NCBI GenBank assembly: GCA_964291505.2
Contig: OZ220216.1
Coordinates: 1,984,001-2,048,000 of the forward strand
Reading direction: 5' to 3'
Length of the DNA stretch: 64,000 nucleotides
Origin: Kistimonas sp964291505
Lineage (GTDB): Bacteria > Pseudomonadota > Gammaproteobacteria > Pseudomonadales > Endozoicomonadaceae
A program made the translations under genes and the position numbers. Positions 50,768 to 59,593 of the stretch are shown here, piece after piece; positions within the stretch are counted from its first letter, which is position 1; every line of letters starts with the position of its first letter. The notes beneath the pieces were generated by a model, which saw only the letters and a list, made by a program, of their open reading frames with translations, had not been told where the DNA came from and made no database searches.

Positions 50768-51619
50768 CTAAGCTGCTTTTGCCAACTCGAAATTCATGGG
50801 AGTCATATATCCCAATGAACTGTGTCGGCGGGTTCGATTGTAATCGACTTCAATGTATTCAAACACCGCCTGACGCATCTGTGCCCGGTTCATCATTGGC
50901 TCATGATGTATAGCCTGAACTTTCAATGAGTGGAAAAAACTATCTACGCAAGCGTTATCCCAACAGTCGCCTTTACGGCTCATACTCTGATGGAAGCCAT
51001 TTTTCTTGATCATGTCTCTGAATACCTGAGAACAGTACTGACTGCCTCTATCGCTGTGAAATAGCACACCAGTAGGAAACCGGCGGTTCCAGAGCGCCAT
51101 GTTCAATGCATCACAGACCAGATCAGCTTTCATTGTGGTTCCCATGGACCAGCCTATGACTCGACGTGAGAACAGATCAATGACAACAGCCAGATACAGC
51201 CAGCCTTCGCTGGTTTGCAGATAGGTGATATCACCGGCCCACTTCTGATTTGGCACTGCGGCTACAAAGTCACGCTTGAGCAGATTAGGCGCAACAGGCA
51301 ACGTGTGCTTGCTGTCCGTCGTGACCCTGAATCTACGGGCGGCCCTGGGAATGAGACTCTGTCGTTTCATACTGTCCTGAACGGTTTTGATACAGCAAGG
51401 CTGACCAGCATCCTCCAGAGCTTTCTGGATGCGACGAGCACCTGAACGAGACTTACTTCGCCGGAAAGCCTCCAGAATCAACCTGTCACGGTGTCGCTGT
51501 TTGACGGCGCGATGACTGGATCTATGGCGGGCTTTCTCCCAGCGTTTGTACCCAGTTCGCGAGACGCGCAGATCAGAAGCCATCCTGACCAGAGAAAACC
51601 GGCTCCTGTTCCTGAGCAT
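50768..51619 (-). CDS. IS3-family transposase OrfB (DDE integrase)
   Basis: 283 residues from the internal ATG. The catalytic DDE triad is in WAGDITYLQTSEGWLYLAVVIDLFSRRVIGW, LFHSDRGSQYCS and the last Glu position region of the WDNACVDSFFHSLK stretch, with the HTH_21 part before. In vivo it is made as an OrfAB fusion: a -1 shift in the A-rich end of orfA (near 51640) reads KPKIERFRFMLRNRSRF, continuing into this frame. Confidence 0.92.
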   Translation of the reverse strand: MLRNRSRFSLVRMASDLRVSRTGYKRWEKARHRSSHRAVKQRHRDRLILEAFRRSKSRSGARRIQKALEDAGQPCCIKTVQDSMKRQSLIPRAARRFRVTTDSKHTLPVAPNLLKRDFVAAVPNQKWAGDITYLQTSEGWLYLAVVIDLFSRRVIGWSMGTTMKADLVCDALNMALWNRRFPTGVLFHSDRGSQYCSQVFRDMIKKNGFHQSMSRKGDCWDNACVDSFFHSLKVQAIHHEPMMNRAQMRQAVFEYIEVDYNRTRRHSSLGYMTPMNFELAKAA

Positions 51620-51633
51620 AAAGCGGAAGCGCT

Positions 51634-51918
51634 CTATTTTTGGTTTTTCGCGAAGTAGGTGGCCGCCTTTTTTAGTATTTCAAGCTCCTCAGCCTGTACC
51701 GCCAGTTGACGCTTGAGCCTGGCGACTTCAGTGGCTAACGGAGACTCTCGTTCACTGACCGTCTTTTTTCTGAGTGCTGCGGAACGCCATGCGTAGAGCT
51801 GGGACACTTGCAATCCCAACTCCCTGGCTGCTGACGGAATACTGGTTTTCTCGGCCAACCTCAGGGCTTCGGCTTTGAATTCCGGTGTATGATATTTGCG
51901 TTTTTTGCTGGTAGTCAT
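51634..51918 (-). CDS. IS3-family transposase OrfA (helix-turn-helix)
   Basis: 94 residues with the DNA-binding pattern KYHTPEFKAEALRLAEKTSIPSAARELGLQVSQLYAW and a leucine-zipper-like coiled coil, ending YFAKNQK. The last codons sit in A5 tracts (GAAAAAC and CAAAAAT) suited for -1 slippage. Confidence 0.92.
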   Translation of the reverse strand: MTTSKKRKYHTPEFKAEALRLAEKTSIPSAARELGLQVSQLYAWRSAALRKKTVSERESPLATEVARLKRQLAVQAEELEILKKAATYFAKNQK

Positions 51919-51982
51919 TGGTCACCTCAAAGAGTGATTTTACTCTCTTAGGGAGGTGTCCATAATTACTGCCTCGCATCAG

Positions 51983-52510
51983 TCAGCCCATGGCATCAAT
52001 AGTGATCAGGCAACCTTTTATCTCCAACAACTCAAGCAGTTCTGGGATGGCGGTAATCTCATTGCTTTTTTCTTCTGTCTTAACCTGGCCGAGTACAACA
52101 CCATTGGCCGCCGCAAAGGCACTCACCATATGAATGGGGCCACGCCTGCGACTCTTGTCGTAAGAGCTTCTGACGGTTTTACCATCTATCGCAATGACGT
52201 CTCCATCAGTGGCTTGATGGCAGGCTCTCATCCAGTCGATAAAACACTGTTGAAACTGCTTGGGATTCACGACACTGACAGTTCTGGCAATGGTGTCGTC
52301 TGACGGTGCACCATGCTCAAAATCACCATATTGTCTCAGCCAATCAAGGCGATCTTCGCCAAAATCGGCGATATCTTCCCAGCCTTCTGCGCCGGCTATA
52401 ACTGCACAGATTGTCAGTAACAGGATGTCGGAAAGATTGTGTGTCACTTTCCAGCTCTGGCGAGGATCGTGAAGTACGGAGAGTTGTTCTATCAAACTGA
52501 AAGCATTCAT
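51983..52510 (-). pseudogene. ISAs1-family transposase, C-terminally truncated
   Basis: 175 residues, half the family length. It starts MNAFSLIEQLSVLHDPRQSWKV and keeps VVAGAEGWEDI-like AVIAGAEGWEDIADFGEDRLDWL, DGKTVRSSYDKS and ITIDAMG, where the family continues GCQ; here a stop follows and 20 bases later the IS3 element begins. The DDE domain is therefore incomplete and the element is dead. Confidence 0.88.
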
Positions 52511-52590
52511 TTGCGTGTTCCCTTTTCCCTGCCGGAAATGAGAACACTGTTAAGAGTAAAGTGTTTTGGCTGAAGTCAATTGTCTACGAA

Positions 52591-52626
52591 GTCAGTGGTA
52601 GCAAGGCCTTTCATGATCTTTCCCTG
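52591..52626 (-). repeat. ISAs1-like element end (copy A)
   Basis: The minus strand here (CAGGGAAAGATCATGAAAGG, then CCTTGCTACCACTGAC) lies upstream of the truncated ISAs1 transposase and resembles the solo segment at 54396-54431. It is probably the transposon's 5' end. Confidence 0.4.
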
Positions 52627-52745
52627 GTGTTTGCCAATACACCAAGTTCATAACACCATGAAATTCATTTTTATACAAGGTTGCAACTAGGTTGACAAAA
52701 ACCGCCTAAAACTTAACTTTAATTACCCTTTTCTGGGATGCGGGC

Positions 52746-53297
52746 TCAAAGAAAACTATTAACTTTGATACTTCGAAGGCTTTCAAGATATTGCTTATGT
52801 TTTTCTATATTGGAACTATCAAATCGCATCTTTATTTTTTTTGCAGGGTTTCCAGCAACGATACTATACGGTTCAACATCATGAATTACCAAAGAGTTAG
52901 CTGCAATCACAGCACCTTCACCTATAGTGACACCAGAAAGTATGGTGCTTCCAAAGCCAATCCATACATCATCAGAAATGATTATTTTATACTTATCTGC
53001 CCTTGGACTATTGTATATAGTACTCTCAACAATTCTATAGCTATGTGCATCCCGTGCAACTAAACCACAGTGGCCAGCAATAAGAACATGATTACCAATC
53101 TCTACATCTGCTTGAATGACTGTTCGTCTATTAATACCTACATGGTTGCCAATTTTTAATATCTTGCTTGGAGAAAATATTTCAACATCCCATTGAACAT
53201 GTACATCTTTCCCAAATACAACCCAAGGATGCCTTATATAAAAATTCAAAAAATTCCTCAATAAATTAAAAAACTTTTTTATATTCATTTCATTCAT
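52746..53297 (-). CDS. Hexapeptide-repeat acyltransferase (WcaF-like)
   Basis: 183 residues with left-handed beta-helix hexapeptide turns: ILKIGNHVGINRRTVIQADVEIGNHVLIAGHCGLVARD, then IIISDDVWIGFGSTILSGVTIGEGAVIAANSLVIHDVEPYSIVAGNPAKKIKMRF. The final NPAKKIK motif is the usual end of O-acetyltransferases that decorate surface sugars. A start 3 codons later is also possible. It probably acetylates a glycan residue. Confidence 0.88.
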   Translation of the reverse strand: MNEMNIKKFFNLLRNFLNFYIRHPWVVFGKDVHVQWDVEIFSPSKILKIGNHVGINRRTVIQADVEIGNHVLIAGHCGLVARDAHSYRIVESTIYNSPRADKYKIIISDDVWIGFGSTILSGVTIGEGAVIAANSLVIHDVEPYSIVAGNPAKKIKMRFDSSNIEKHKQYLESLRSIKVNSFL

Positions 53298-53335
53298 TCA
53301 TGTGTTAAAAATAGAAAGAGAAAACTAACCAGCTT

Positions 53336-54214
53336 TCAATTATAATCTTTAAAAATATTTTCGAATTTTTTATATTCTATAAAATCTAGCCAGCTTGATT
53401 GAGAACAGTTGAATAATTTAACCTCATCTACGATAAAACGTTTTTGATATTCTTGGTATTGAATAAAAACATTTTTAGCAAACTCAAGATGACATATAAT
53501 TCCTGCCGACCAGTTGTCTCCCGATGTAGCATTAGATCTACAATCATTTTTTTGGTCATAAAAGTTACTTACTATTCCACCATAGTCTTTAAGTATATTG
53601 TGATCACAACCAACAAGATAAATCTCTTTATAACCCATATTATGTAATACAGGTAATATCATAAGAGGGCTTGACTGAGGAGATAATACGCTTTTAGTTA
53701 TATCTATTTTAGTTGACCAAAAATATTTTTGCGTGGAAATATAGTATACCCTCCTATTTTTAAATATCTTCTCTTTGCTTACCATACCTTCACTTCTGCA
53801 AGACATTACAATTTTGGTAGAATCAGGCAAAAGGGCATCTATTTTTTTTAACCAATTTATATATTCTTCATAAATTAATGGTTTATGGTATGGCGCAACA
53901 AAGTGAATCTTAGGATTCACAATGCGAAGATCTTTGTGAAGAATAAAATTACTCACAGTAAAGCAATCTTCACCTTCAAGAAGTGTTAAGTCTTGCTCTC
54001 GAATACTAGGGCCAGTCGCAATAATAAAAGCTCGTTTTTTAGTCGCTACTGAAATTAACTCAGTGTTTTTTCTTGTTAATTTGTATTCTCCATTTAATAT
54101 AAACAAACAAAGTGATGCAAAAGATAATAATGGATTCCTTAGTATTGGAGGAGCAAGCTGATTAAAGCAACGGTAAATTACACTTAAAGTATTCATATCT
54201 TTTAAATCCATCAT
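53336..54214 (-). CDS. DUF115/GT42-like protein, candidate nonulosonate transferase
   Basis: About 292 residues (start uncertain; 54196 also possible). Motifs are KRAFIIATGPSIREQDLTLLEGEDCFTVSNFILHKD and MGYKEIYLVGCDHNILKD, a pattern shared with DUF115/Maf-like proteins and with GT42 sialyltransferases (the GNGPS start and the LGYKEIYLSGIDF-type motif). Since the same operon makes a nonulosonic acid and its CMP derivative, transfer of that sugar is a plausible job. It has no confirmed family name. Confidence 0.6.
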   Translation of the reverse strand: MMDLKDMNTLSVIYRCFNQLAPPILRNPLLSFASLCLFILNGEYKLTRKNTELISVATKKRAFIIATGPSIREQDLTLLEGEDCFTVSNFILHKDLRIVNPKIHFVAPYHKPLIYEEYINWLKKIDALLPDSTKIVMSCRSEGMVSKEKIFKNRRVYYISTQKYFWSTKIDITKSVLSPQSSPLMILPVLHNMGYKEIYLVGCDHNILKDYGGIVSNFYDQKNDCRSNATSGDNWSAGIICHLEFAKNVFIQYQEYQKRFIVDEVKLFNCSQSSWLDFIEYKKFENIFKDYN

Positions 54215-54247
54215 TTGAAGGCTGTATCTGTTGTAAATACACGGCAA

Positions 54248-54447
54248 GATGGCTGAGTTACCGCTAATGGTTGGTTGACTATAATCCCTGTACCATCAGG
54301 GTTATAGTGTGGCTCATTATTCGTCTAAGGACGTATAAAATCACAAATCGAGGATAGGGTTAATCTGTTTTCAACAGAACGCAATCTGCCTTGAGTTCAG
54401 TCATAGCAAGGGGCTTCATGCGTTTTCCCTGATACAAATCTTCTTCA
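54248..54447. other. Gap with ISAs1-like relic
   Basis: About 200 bases without gene. The part 54396-54431 resembles the ISAs1-like end at 52591-52626. Confidence 0.35.
54396..54431 (-). repeat. ISAs1-like element end (solo relic, copy B)
   Basis: Minus strand CAGGGAAAACGCATGAAGCC then CCTTGCTATGACTGAA resembles copy A (CAGGGAAA...CATGAA...CCTTGCTA..ACTGA). No transposase remains beside it. Confidence 0.35.
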
Positions 54448-55668
54448 TTAATTGTCTCTTGTTTTACTGCCTAACTTACACATGCTAACTAATAAAAACA
54501 CCAATACGCCAACTTCAATGAATAGAGGAAATGCAATTATAAATGCATTAATTCTAGAAACAGAATACAACGCAATACTTAGAAGTAAAATAAGCAGCTG
54601 AAACTTAATTACTTTTCTCAAGAAGAATGGTTTAATTACAGGCAATAAGTAATGATTAAGCAATAATGCAGCAACAGAACTTGCAGGCGCCACCAATAAA
54701 ACAAGAAAATAGTAAGACAAGTACTCTTTACTATATGATCCGAAAAACTGATATATATATTTAGAAAAGAATAATATTCCCATCATACAAGTAAGAGCTG
54801 CCGCAATTACAATAACAATAAAATCTAAATTCTTATATACAAAAAAAACTGGGGGATATTCATTTACTTTTCTCAACAAATCACGATTAGAAGGCAATTT
54901 AGCCATTAACAAAACGCCGTTAAATTGTAAGAGTATCATTTTTATTCTTTCGGCAAATGAAATTTGCACTAATATCTCAGGCTTCAGAAAATGGCCAGAT
55001 AAAAACACAAATCCTGAATTAATTAGACAAACAACAAAATTATACGGGAACACATTAAAAATGTAATTTTTAACATATACCATCTTTCGCTTTGAAAAAT
55101 GCTCGAAAACTTTTTTATCAAAAAATAAATAATATACATTAAAAGCAATCACAGCCAATGAAACAAAATTATACGCATAAAACAACCAGTTCAGATCAGA
55201 ATATAAATAAGCAATAGGTAAAGATATATAAACAGGTAACCTAACTAATGCCTCATAAAATAATATCAGCTCTACTTTATTTAAAATATAATAATGCCAA
55301 AGAGGGAGGATTGATAATGAGAACTGAAATAAAAGAATAGATATATATGTATAGTAAGTTAAGCTTGTATAAAAATACAAATATAGAGAAGAAACTATAA
55401 TTAGGAATAATCCTATCGCTAGCCTTATAGCCTGAAAAAAGCACCTACTTTCCTCATCATCATTACTTATTTGGAAATATATTGGAGCCATTGTATTAGC
55501 GCTTAAGTTTGATAAGTTTGCTACAAGATTGGACAAGCTAATACAAATTAGTAATACTGAAAAATATTCTAATGATGTCAGTTTATCTAGTACATAAAAC
55601 GTAATTAAAGGAAGCAAACCTTTTATAAACAAAATCATCGTTTGCCAAATGAAGATCTTTTTATTCAC
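54448..55668 (-). CDS. Wzx-type oligosaccharide flippase
   Basis: 406 residues, almost wholly hydrophobic with about 12 membrane helices; first KIFIWQTMILFIKGLLPLITFYVLDKLTSLEYFSVLL, as in MATE-like polysaccharide exporters. It should flip the lipid-linked repeat unit across the inner membrane. Low GC and position beside a Wzy-like gene support the Wzx role; the family is divergent so the assignment rests on topology and context. Confidence 0.75.
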   Translation of the reverse strand: MNKKIFIWQTMILFIKGLLPLITFYVLDKLTSLEYFSVLLICISLSNLVANLSNLSANTMAPIYFQISNDDEESRCFFQAIRLAIGLFLIIVSSLYLYFYTSLTYYTYISILLFQFSLSILPLWHYYILNKVELILFYEALVRLPVYISLPIAYLYSDLNWLFYAYNFVSLAVIAFNVYYLFFDKKVFEHFSKRKMVYVKNYIFNVFPYNFVVCLINSGFVFLSGHFLKPEILVQISFAERIKMILLQFNGVLLMAKLPSNRDLLRKVNEYPPVFFVYKNLDFIVIVIAAALTCMMGILFFSKYIYQFFGSYSKEYLSYYFLVLLVAPASSVAALLLNHYLLPVIKPFFLRKVIKFQLLILLLSIALYSVSRINAFIIAFPLFIEVGVLVFLLVSMCKLGSKTRDN

Positions 55669-55677
55669 GCAGATCTC

Positions 55678-56601
55678 CTATAGTCTTGCAGACAAAACCA
55701 AAAAACTACTCGGAAATACAATAGTAGGGAAAAATGCTATCAAAGTAACGGGAACAGCTGTATTTTTATACTTAAGGCTAGCCATTAAAACGCTTACCGT
55801 AAGCAATATAGAGAATGACACCATAGCAATTCTTTCAGCTTGGTTTATTGGTAGCAATATATATGTAGATATGGCTATCACAACTAAAACCAACGACTCT
55901 TTAAACATAAATCTCTGAAAATAAAGAAATGCAAGTAAGGTAAATAATGCAGCCAAATACACAATGGTCATATATGTGCCACTCACAACAGCAGACTTAT
56001 AATTATCGACAAAGATTAAGCCAAAAATCATAGCCGTTAATGCAGACAAACTAATCTTGATATATCCATATCTCATCAATATCAGCGGTGTGAAAATAAT
56101 TGTCATATTATGAATAAACAACGATATAGATATTAATAATAATGCAACAAATAATCTTGGCTTGCATAAGATTATATATACCAATATTGATGCTATTATA
56201 AATTGTCTATATATATTTCCTACGCCGAGAACAGAAGGAAAAATCAACCAGTAAAAAGCCAAAATATATTTTTTATCTTTATTAAAAAAAACGGATAATG
56301 TAAGTATCAGTACTATATCATATATTATATAAACATACGGTGGGTTATTTATAATCTCATAGTTGTATTTCGCTGGAAACCAAAACAAAAACTCTCTTAA
56401 AAAATAACTGTTCGTAAAATACTGATCCCAATCATACTCTAGAAATCCATAGTAATTAACAAAGTCACTTTGAGGTTCTGCCATTCGCAAAGAAACTACA
56501 AAGCACAAATAAATAGCAACGAAAGATGAATAAACAAATTTATCTTTCGTTGTATAAAGCACTAAAAAAACAATACAAAGAAACAAATACAAAACTACCA
56601 T
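55678..56601 (-). CDS. Wzy/EpsG-like polysaccharide polymerase
   Basis: 307 residues with around eight membrane helices and a segment SLRMAEPQSDFVNYYGFLEYDWDQYF that resembles the EpsG-family periplasmic loop with its conserved D/Y residues, then GVGNIYRQFIIASILVYIILCKPR. EpsG-type proteins polymerise repeat units. It overlaps the end of the NeuB-like gene by 7 bases, so coupled. Assigned from topology and position. Confidence 0.72.
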   Translation of the reverse strand: MVVLYLFLCIVFLVLYTTKDKFVYSSFVAIYLCFVVSLRMAEPQSDFVNYYGFLEYDWDQYFTNSYFLREFLFWFPAKYNYEIINNPPYVYIIYDIVLILTLSVFFNKDKKYILAFYWLIFPSVLGVGNIYRQFIIASILVYIILCKPRLFVALLLISISLFIHNMTIIFTPLILMRYGYIKISLSALTAMIFGLIFVDNYKSAVVSGTYMTIVYLAALFTLLAFLYFQRFMFKESLVLVVIAISTYILLPINQAERIAMVSFSILLTVSVLMASLKYKNTAVPVTLIAFFPTIVFPSSFLVLSARL

Positions 56602-58622
56602 TTTATAAATATGCCCTCTAAATAATTAAGTGCCTGCCAAAACCCTTCTCCTTCATTCTTATGACCTTGCCATACTTCTGGTATAAATTGAACTTTAGGA
56701 CACATATCATTAATAAGTGAAGAGAAAGCAATAAAATCTACATCCCCTTTACCAATCTCAACACCTTCTCCATCAACACCCTTAGCATCAACTATATGCA
56801 TATGAATATTATAAGGTGCTACTTTCTCAACAAATTCGCATAGGTTCCAGCCATAATAATTACATGCCATCATTGTATGGGATACATCCAGGCAGATTTT
56901 AATCAACGGATTCTCTTCACAAAATTTAACAATTTCATCAGCATCAACAAATAAGTTATGATAACTTTGCCCTCCAAAATGCCAAGGAAAAGGTGGCATT
57001 GTCTGAATAGCAATTTGCACCCCCTCTAAATTCATCAGGTCAAAAGCTGATGCTATAAGTTGATACTTATCATTTTTTATAACTGGATCAATAAACCCGT
57101 TTTTATCCCAACCGCCGGCATTAACAACAATCACAGGGCGTTCAGTATTTGGAAAATAGCTTTTTAGTTCATTAGTAATTGTAATTACACGCTCTAATTC
57201 ACTGATAGAACGCTTCCTATAATTCTCATCATTAGAGCAGAGATCAAGTATATGGTCACCAGCGAATAATTCCGGACTATGCACAGCAAAACCAATGGAC
57301 TCCTGATCATTAAAATAATCAGCAAGCTTAACCTCGAGATCTTTATAAGACAGGTGAAATTCGACAAAATTAAGATTCGTATCTTTTTTTATTTTATGAT
57401 AATCATGGTAGCGAACAGGAACACCAAAAGGTCGATTAAAACTATAGTTATTTCTTTTCTTTGTCCCACCACTAATATCACTAGAATAAAAAAATCCACC
57501 CTGCTGAACATCTCTATCCAGCACTTTACCAATTAATTCATCAAGGCGATTTGGCTGTACCCCTTGACCAGGGCTTTTTATTTCAATCATGTCTCTTGTA
57601 ATGCGTGTTCCTGCGTGTAAATTAAACTTGGCAACCAGACTTTTTGCCAAATTTTCTCGATTGATCATTTCCCCTTGCGAGAGTTCACGCGGTGTTTTAT
57701 CACAACCTAAACTTTCTTCTACATTTCGGATCATTCGAACCATAGTCGAAAATTCCTCAGGTAGAAGACTGACCTTATGATCAGTACCTTCAAGTTCTTT
57801 ATTTACGGTGAGATGCTTTTCTATAACGCATGCCCCAAGTGCAATGGCTGCTATAGGTACCTCAATGCCTCTCTCATGTCCTGAATAACCAACCAACTTA
57901 CCTGTAATCTCTTGCATTCTTTTTAAATAGCGGAGGTTCACGTCTTTAAAGGGGGATGGGTATGTAGAGTTGCAGTGAAGTATGACGTATTGACTACCAA
58001 GTCCATCCAAAAAATCAGTTGTTGATTTAATCTCAGACTCAGTGCTCATACCTGTTGAACAGAAAAATGGCTTATTAGTTTTGGCTATTGCTTCCAATAA
58101 TTCATAATTTGTAAAATCAGCAGAAGCTACTTTATAAGCAGAAACACCGTAATCTTCCAATACTCTTAAAGATTCTAAATCCCATGGTGTGCACAGTGGA
58201 ATAATATCTTTACTCTTACAATAGTCAAACACCTCTAGCAACTCGTCATTCGATAGTTGGAATTTTGACAATAAATCCAGAGTGTACTGAGCCCCTAAGT
58301 CTGCAGATGCATCTTTACTATCGCCTTTATTCCGGTAAAGCTTTGTCATATTGCGCATTTGAAATTTTGCGCAATCAGCCCCAGCATCTACTGCATGGTC
58401 AACAAGTTTTTTGGCAAGTTCAATATCGCCCTGATGGTTATTGCCAATTTCAGCAATAACAAATGATGGTTTTCTATCAGAAATCTCGCGTTGACCGACT
58501 ACAATACCACCTACTTTCTTAAAGACAATTTGTACAAGATGATTGGAACTATCAACTAAAGGGATACAATCGACCCCAGATTCACTACAGAATATTGAGT
58601 CGAGCTGTTTTTTTTTCTGCAC
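56595..58622 (-). CDS. NeuB-type nonulosonic acid synthase fused to SAF domain and a C-terminal TIM barrel
   Basis: 675 residues. The NeuB barrel starts FVIAEIGNNHQGDIELAKKLVDHAVDAGADCAKFQ (about 52) and includes CTPWDLESL, ILHCNSTYPSPFKDVNL, GYSGHERGIEVP and IEKHLTVNKELEGTDHKVSL; a SAF domain follows (NLHAGTRITRDMIEIKSPGQGV), then about 260 residues of AP-endonuclease/sugar isomerase-type barrel (VIVVNAGGWDKNG, ICLDVSHTMMACNY, MHIVDAKGVDGEG). Condensing phosphoenolpyruvate with a sugar gives a nonulosonic acid. The first 35 residues are the end of a CBS domain, so the gene is really longer (see 58585-58863). Which sugar is unknown. Confidence 0.85.
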   Translation of the reverse strand: MQKKKQLDSIFCSESGVDCIPLVDSSNHLVQIVFKKVGGIVVGQREISDRKPSFVIAEIGNNHQGDIELAKKLVDHAVDAGADCAKFQMRNMTKLYRNKGDSKDASADLGAQYTLDLLSKFQLSNDELLEVFDYCKSKDIIPLCTPWDLESLRVLEDYGVSAYKVASADFTNYELLEAIAKTNKPFFCSTGMSTESEIKSTTDFLDGLGSQYVILHCNSTYPSPFKDVNLRYLKRMQEITGKLVGYSGHERGIEVPIAAIALGACVIEKHLTVNKELEGTDHKVSLLPEEFSTMVRMIRNVEESLGCDKTPRELSQGEMINRENLAKSLVAKFNLHAGTRITRDMIEIKSPGQGVQPNRLDELIGKVLDRDVQQGGFFYSSDISGGTKKRNNYSFNRPFGVPVRYHDYHKIKKDTNLNFVEFHLSYKDLEVKLADYFNDQESIGFAVHSPELFAGDHILDLCSNDENYRKRSISELERVITITNELKSYFPNTERPVIVVNAGGWDKNGFIDPVIKNDKYQLIASAFDLMNLEGVQIAIQTMPPFPWHFGGQSYHNLFVDADEIVKFCEENPLIKICLDVSHTMMACNYYGWNLCEFVEKVAPYNIHMHIVDAKGVDGEGVEIGKGDVDFIAFSSLINDMCPKVQFIPEVWQGHKNEGEGFWQALNYLEGIFIKW

Positions 58623-58863
58623 CTAAAGGTAAACTCTTTACCTCTACATTCATAATATCTGAAACAGGTAAAAACAAATCTAGTGTCTTTGTTTTAGTTA
58701 GCCAACGGCGCACATCTCCATCTGAAAGACAGCCCAATAATTTGGCGTGATCTGAAACAACAAAAACAATTCTGGCCTTATTGTCATTAATTTTTTTCAA
58801 TACATCTATTATCGAGTCTTCAGAAAATGCTATATATTTTTGAACATTACTTTCCAAATACAT
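58585..58863 (-). CDS. CBS-domain piece, N-terminal part of the NeuB fusion before a frameshift
   Basis: 92 residues: a CBS motif (FSEDSIIDVLKKINDNKARIVFVVSDHAKLLGCLSDGDVRRWL) and the start of a second (PVSDIMNVEVKSLPLGAEKK), then an unrelated tail and stop. The missing rest of the second CBS motif is the start of the NeuB frame (QLDSIFCSESGVDCIPLVD). The break lies in an A9 tract (58608-58616); A8 would fuse the two as GAEKKQLDSIF, about 750 residues in all. CBS pairs sense adenine nucleotides or regulate enzymes. Confidence 0.8.
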   Translation of the reverse strand: MYLESNVQKYIAFSEDSIIDVLKKINDNKARIVFVVSDHAKLLGCLSDGDVRRWLTKTKTLDLFLPVSDIMNVEVKSLPLGAEKKTARLNIL

Positions 58864-58865
58864 AA

Positions 58866-59552
58866 TCAGTAACCGTTCCTGTTTTCTAAAATACTCTTAC
58901 AAATATCAAAATCAAATTGAGTATCGATCTCAAATGACTCAATTTCAGACATGACATATAGTCCTATTTTACCGCACAGACGGTTTTTATAGAGGTGAAA
59001 ACATTTTATGGATGTTATGTAAAAAGATCCAGTTTCAATGTACTGTTGTTCTTCAGGTGTTATATCCTGACGTCGAGGCCTATTCATAATATCATAGCTT
59101 GCTTCTGGAGCCGCTAAATTTTTCCAGAAAAATCGATGCGAAGGTGCCACAGCAACTAAACTATCAAAACCCTGATCTTTATAAAAAACTAAGGCATCAT
59201 CGAACCTACTTTTATCACGAATAGGCGATGTAGCCTGAATCAAAATTAGATTATCATAATGATGGCCCTCTTTTTTTAGAAATTCACAAAAATGGATCAT
59301 AACACTTTCAGTTGATGACTCATCTACAGATATTTCTTTGGGCCTAAGAAATGGAACTTTTGCACCATACTCTTTTGAAATAGCTGCTATTTCTGGACAG
59401 TCCGTTGATACAAAAACATCATCAATAAAATCTGCTGCCAGAGCATCTTCAATGCTCCAAGCAATCAGAGGTTTCCCTGCCATCATCTTTATATTTTTTT
59501 TAGGAAGTCCTTTTGAACCACCACGAGCAGGAATTAATGCAACTGTTTTCAT
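58866..59552 (-). CDS. neuA: CMP-nonulosonate (acylneuraminate) cytidylyltransferase
   Basis: 228 residues from the ATG at 59552 (MKTVALIPARGGSKGLPKKNIKMMAGKPLIAWSI), the standard family start; the open frame upstream is not used. Further motifs are VFVSTDCPEIA, LIQATSPIRDKS and FEIDTQFDFDI with the two Asp of the metal site. It activates a nonulosonic acid with CTP to a CMP-sugar. It is 2 bases before the CBS-NeuB gene, so the two act in one pathway. Confidence 0.92.
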   Translation of the reverse strand: MKTVALIPARGGSKGLPKKNIKMMAGKPLIAWSIEDALAADFIDDVFVSTDCPEIAAISKEYGAKVPFLRPKEISVDESSTESVMIHFCEFLKKEGHHYDNLILIQATSPIRDKSRFDDALVFYKDQGFDSLVAVAPSHRFFWKNLAAPEASYDIMNRPRRQDITPEEQQYIETGSFYITSIKCFHLYKNRLCGKIGLYVMSEIESFEIDTQFDFDICKSILENRNGY

Positions 59553-59593
59553 GTTAATAATACTGGAAAATAAAGTTTTAAAGCGGCAATTAA

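Larger units (their letters stand above)
50757..51962. mobile_element. IS3-family insertion sequence, complete
   Basis: 1206 bases with imperfect terminal inverted repeats: TGGACATCCGCCTAA at the left and the complement of TTAGGGAGGTGTCCA at the right (12 of 15 match). It holds orfA and orfB with a programmed -1 shift. I could not see a 3-base target duplication (AAA left, TAA right). Confidence 0.85.
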
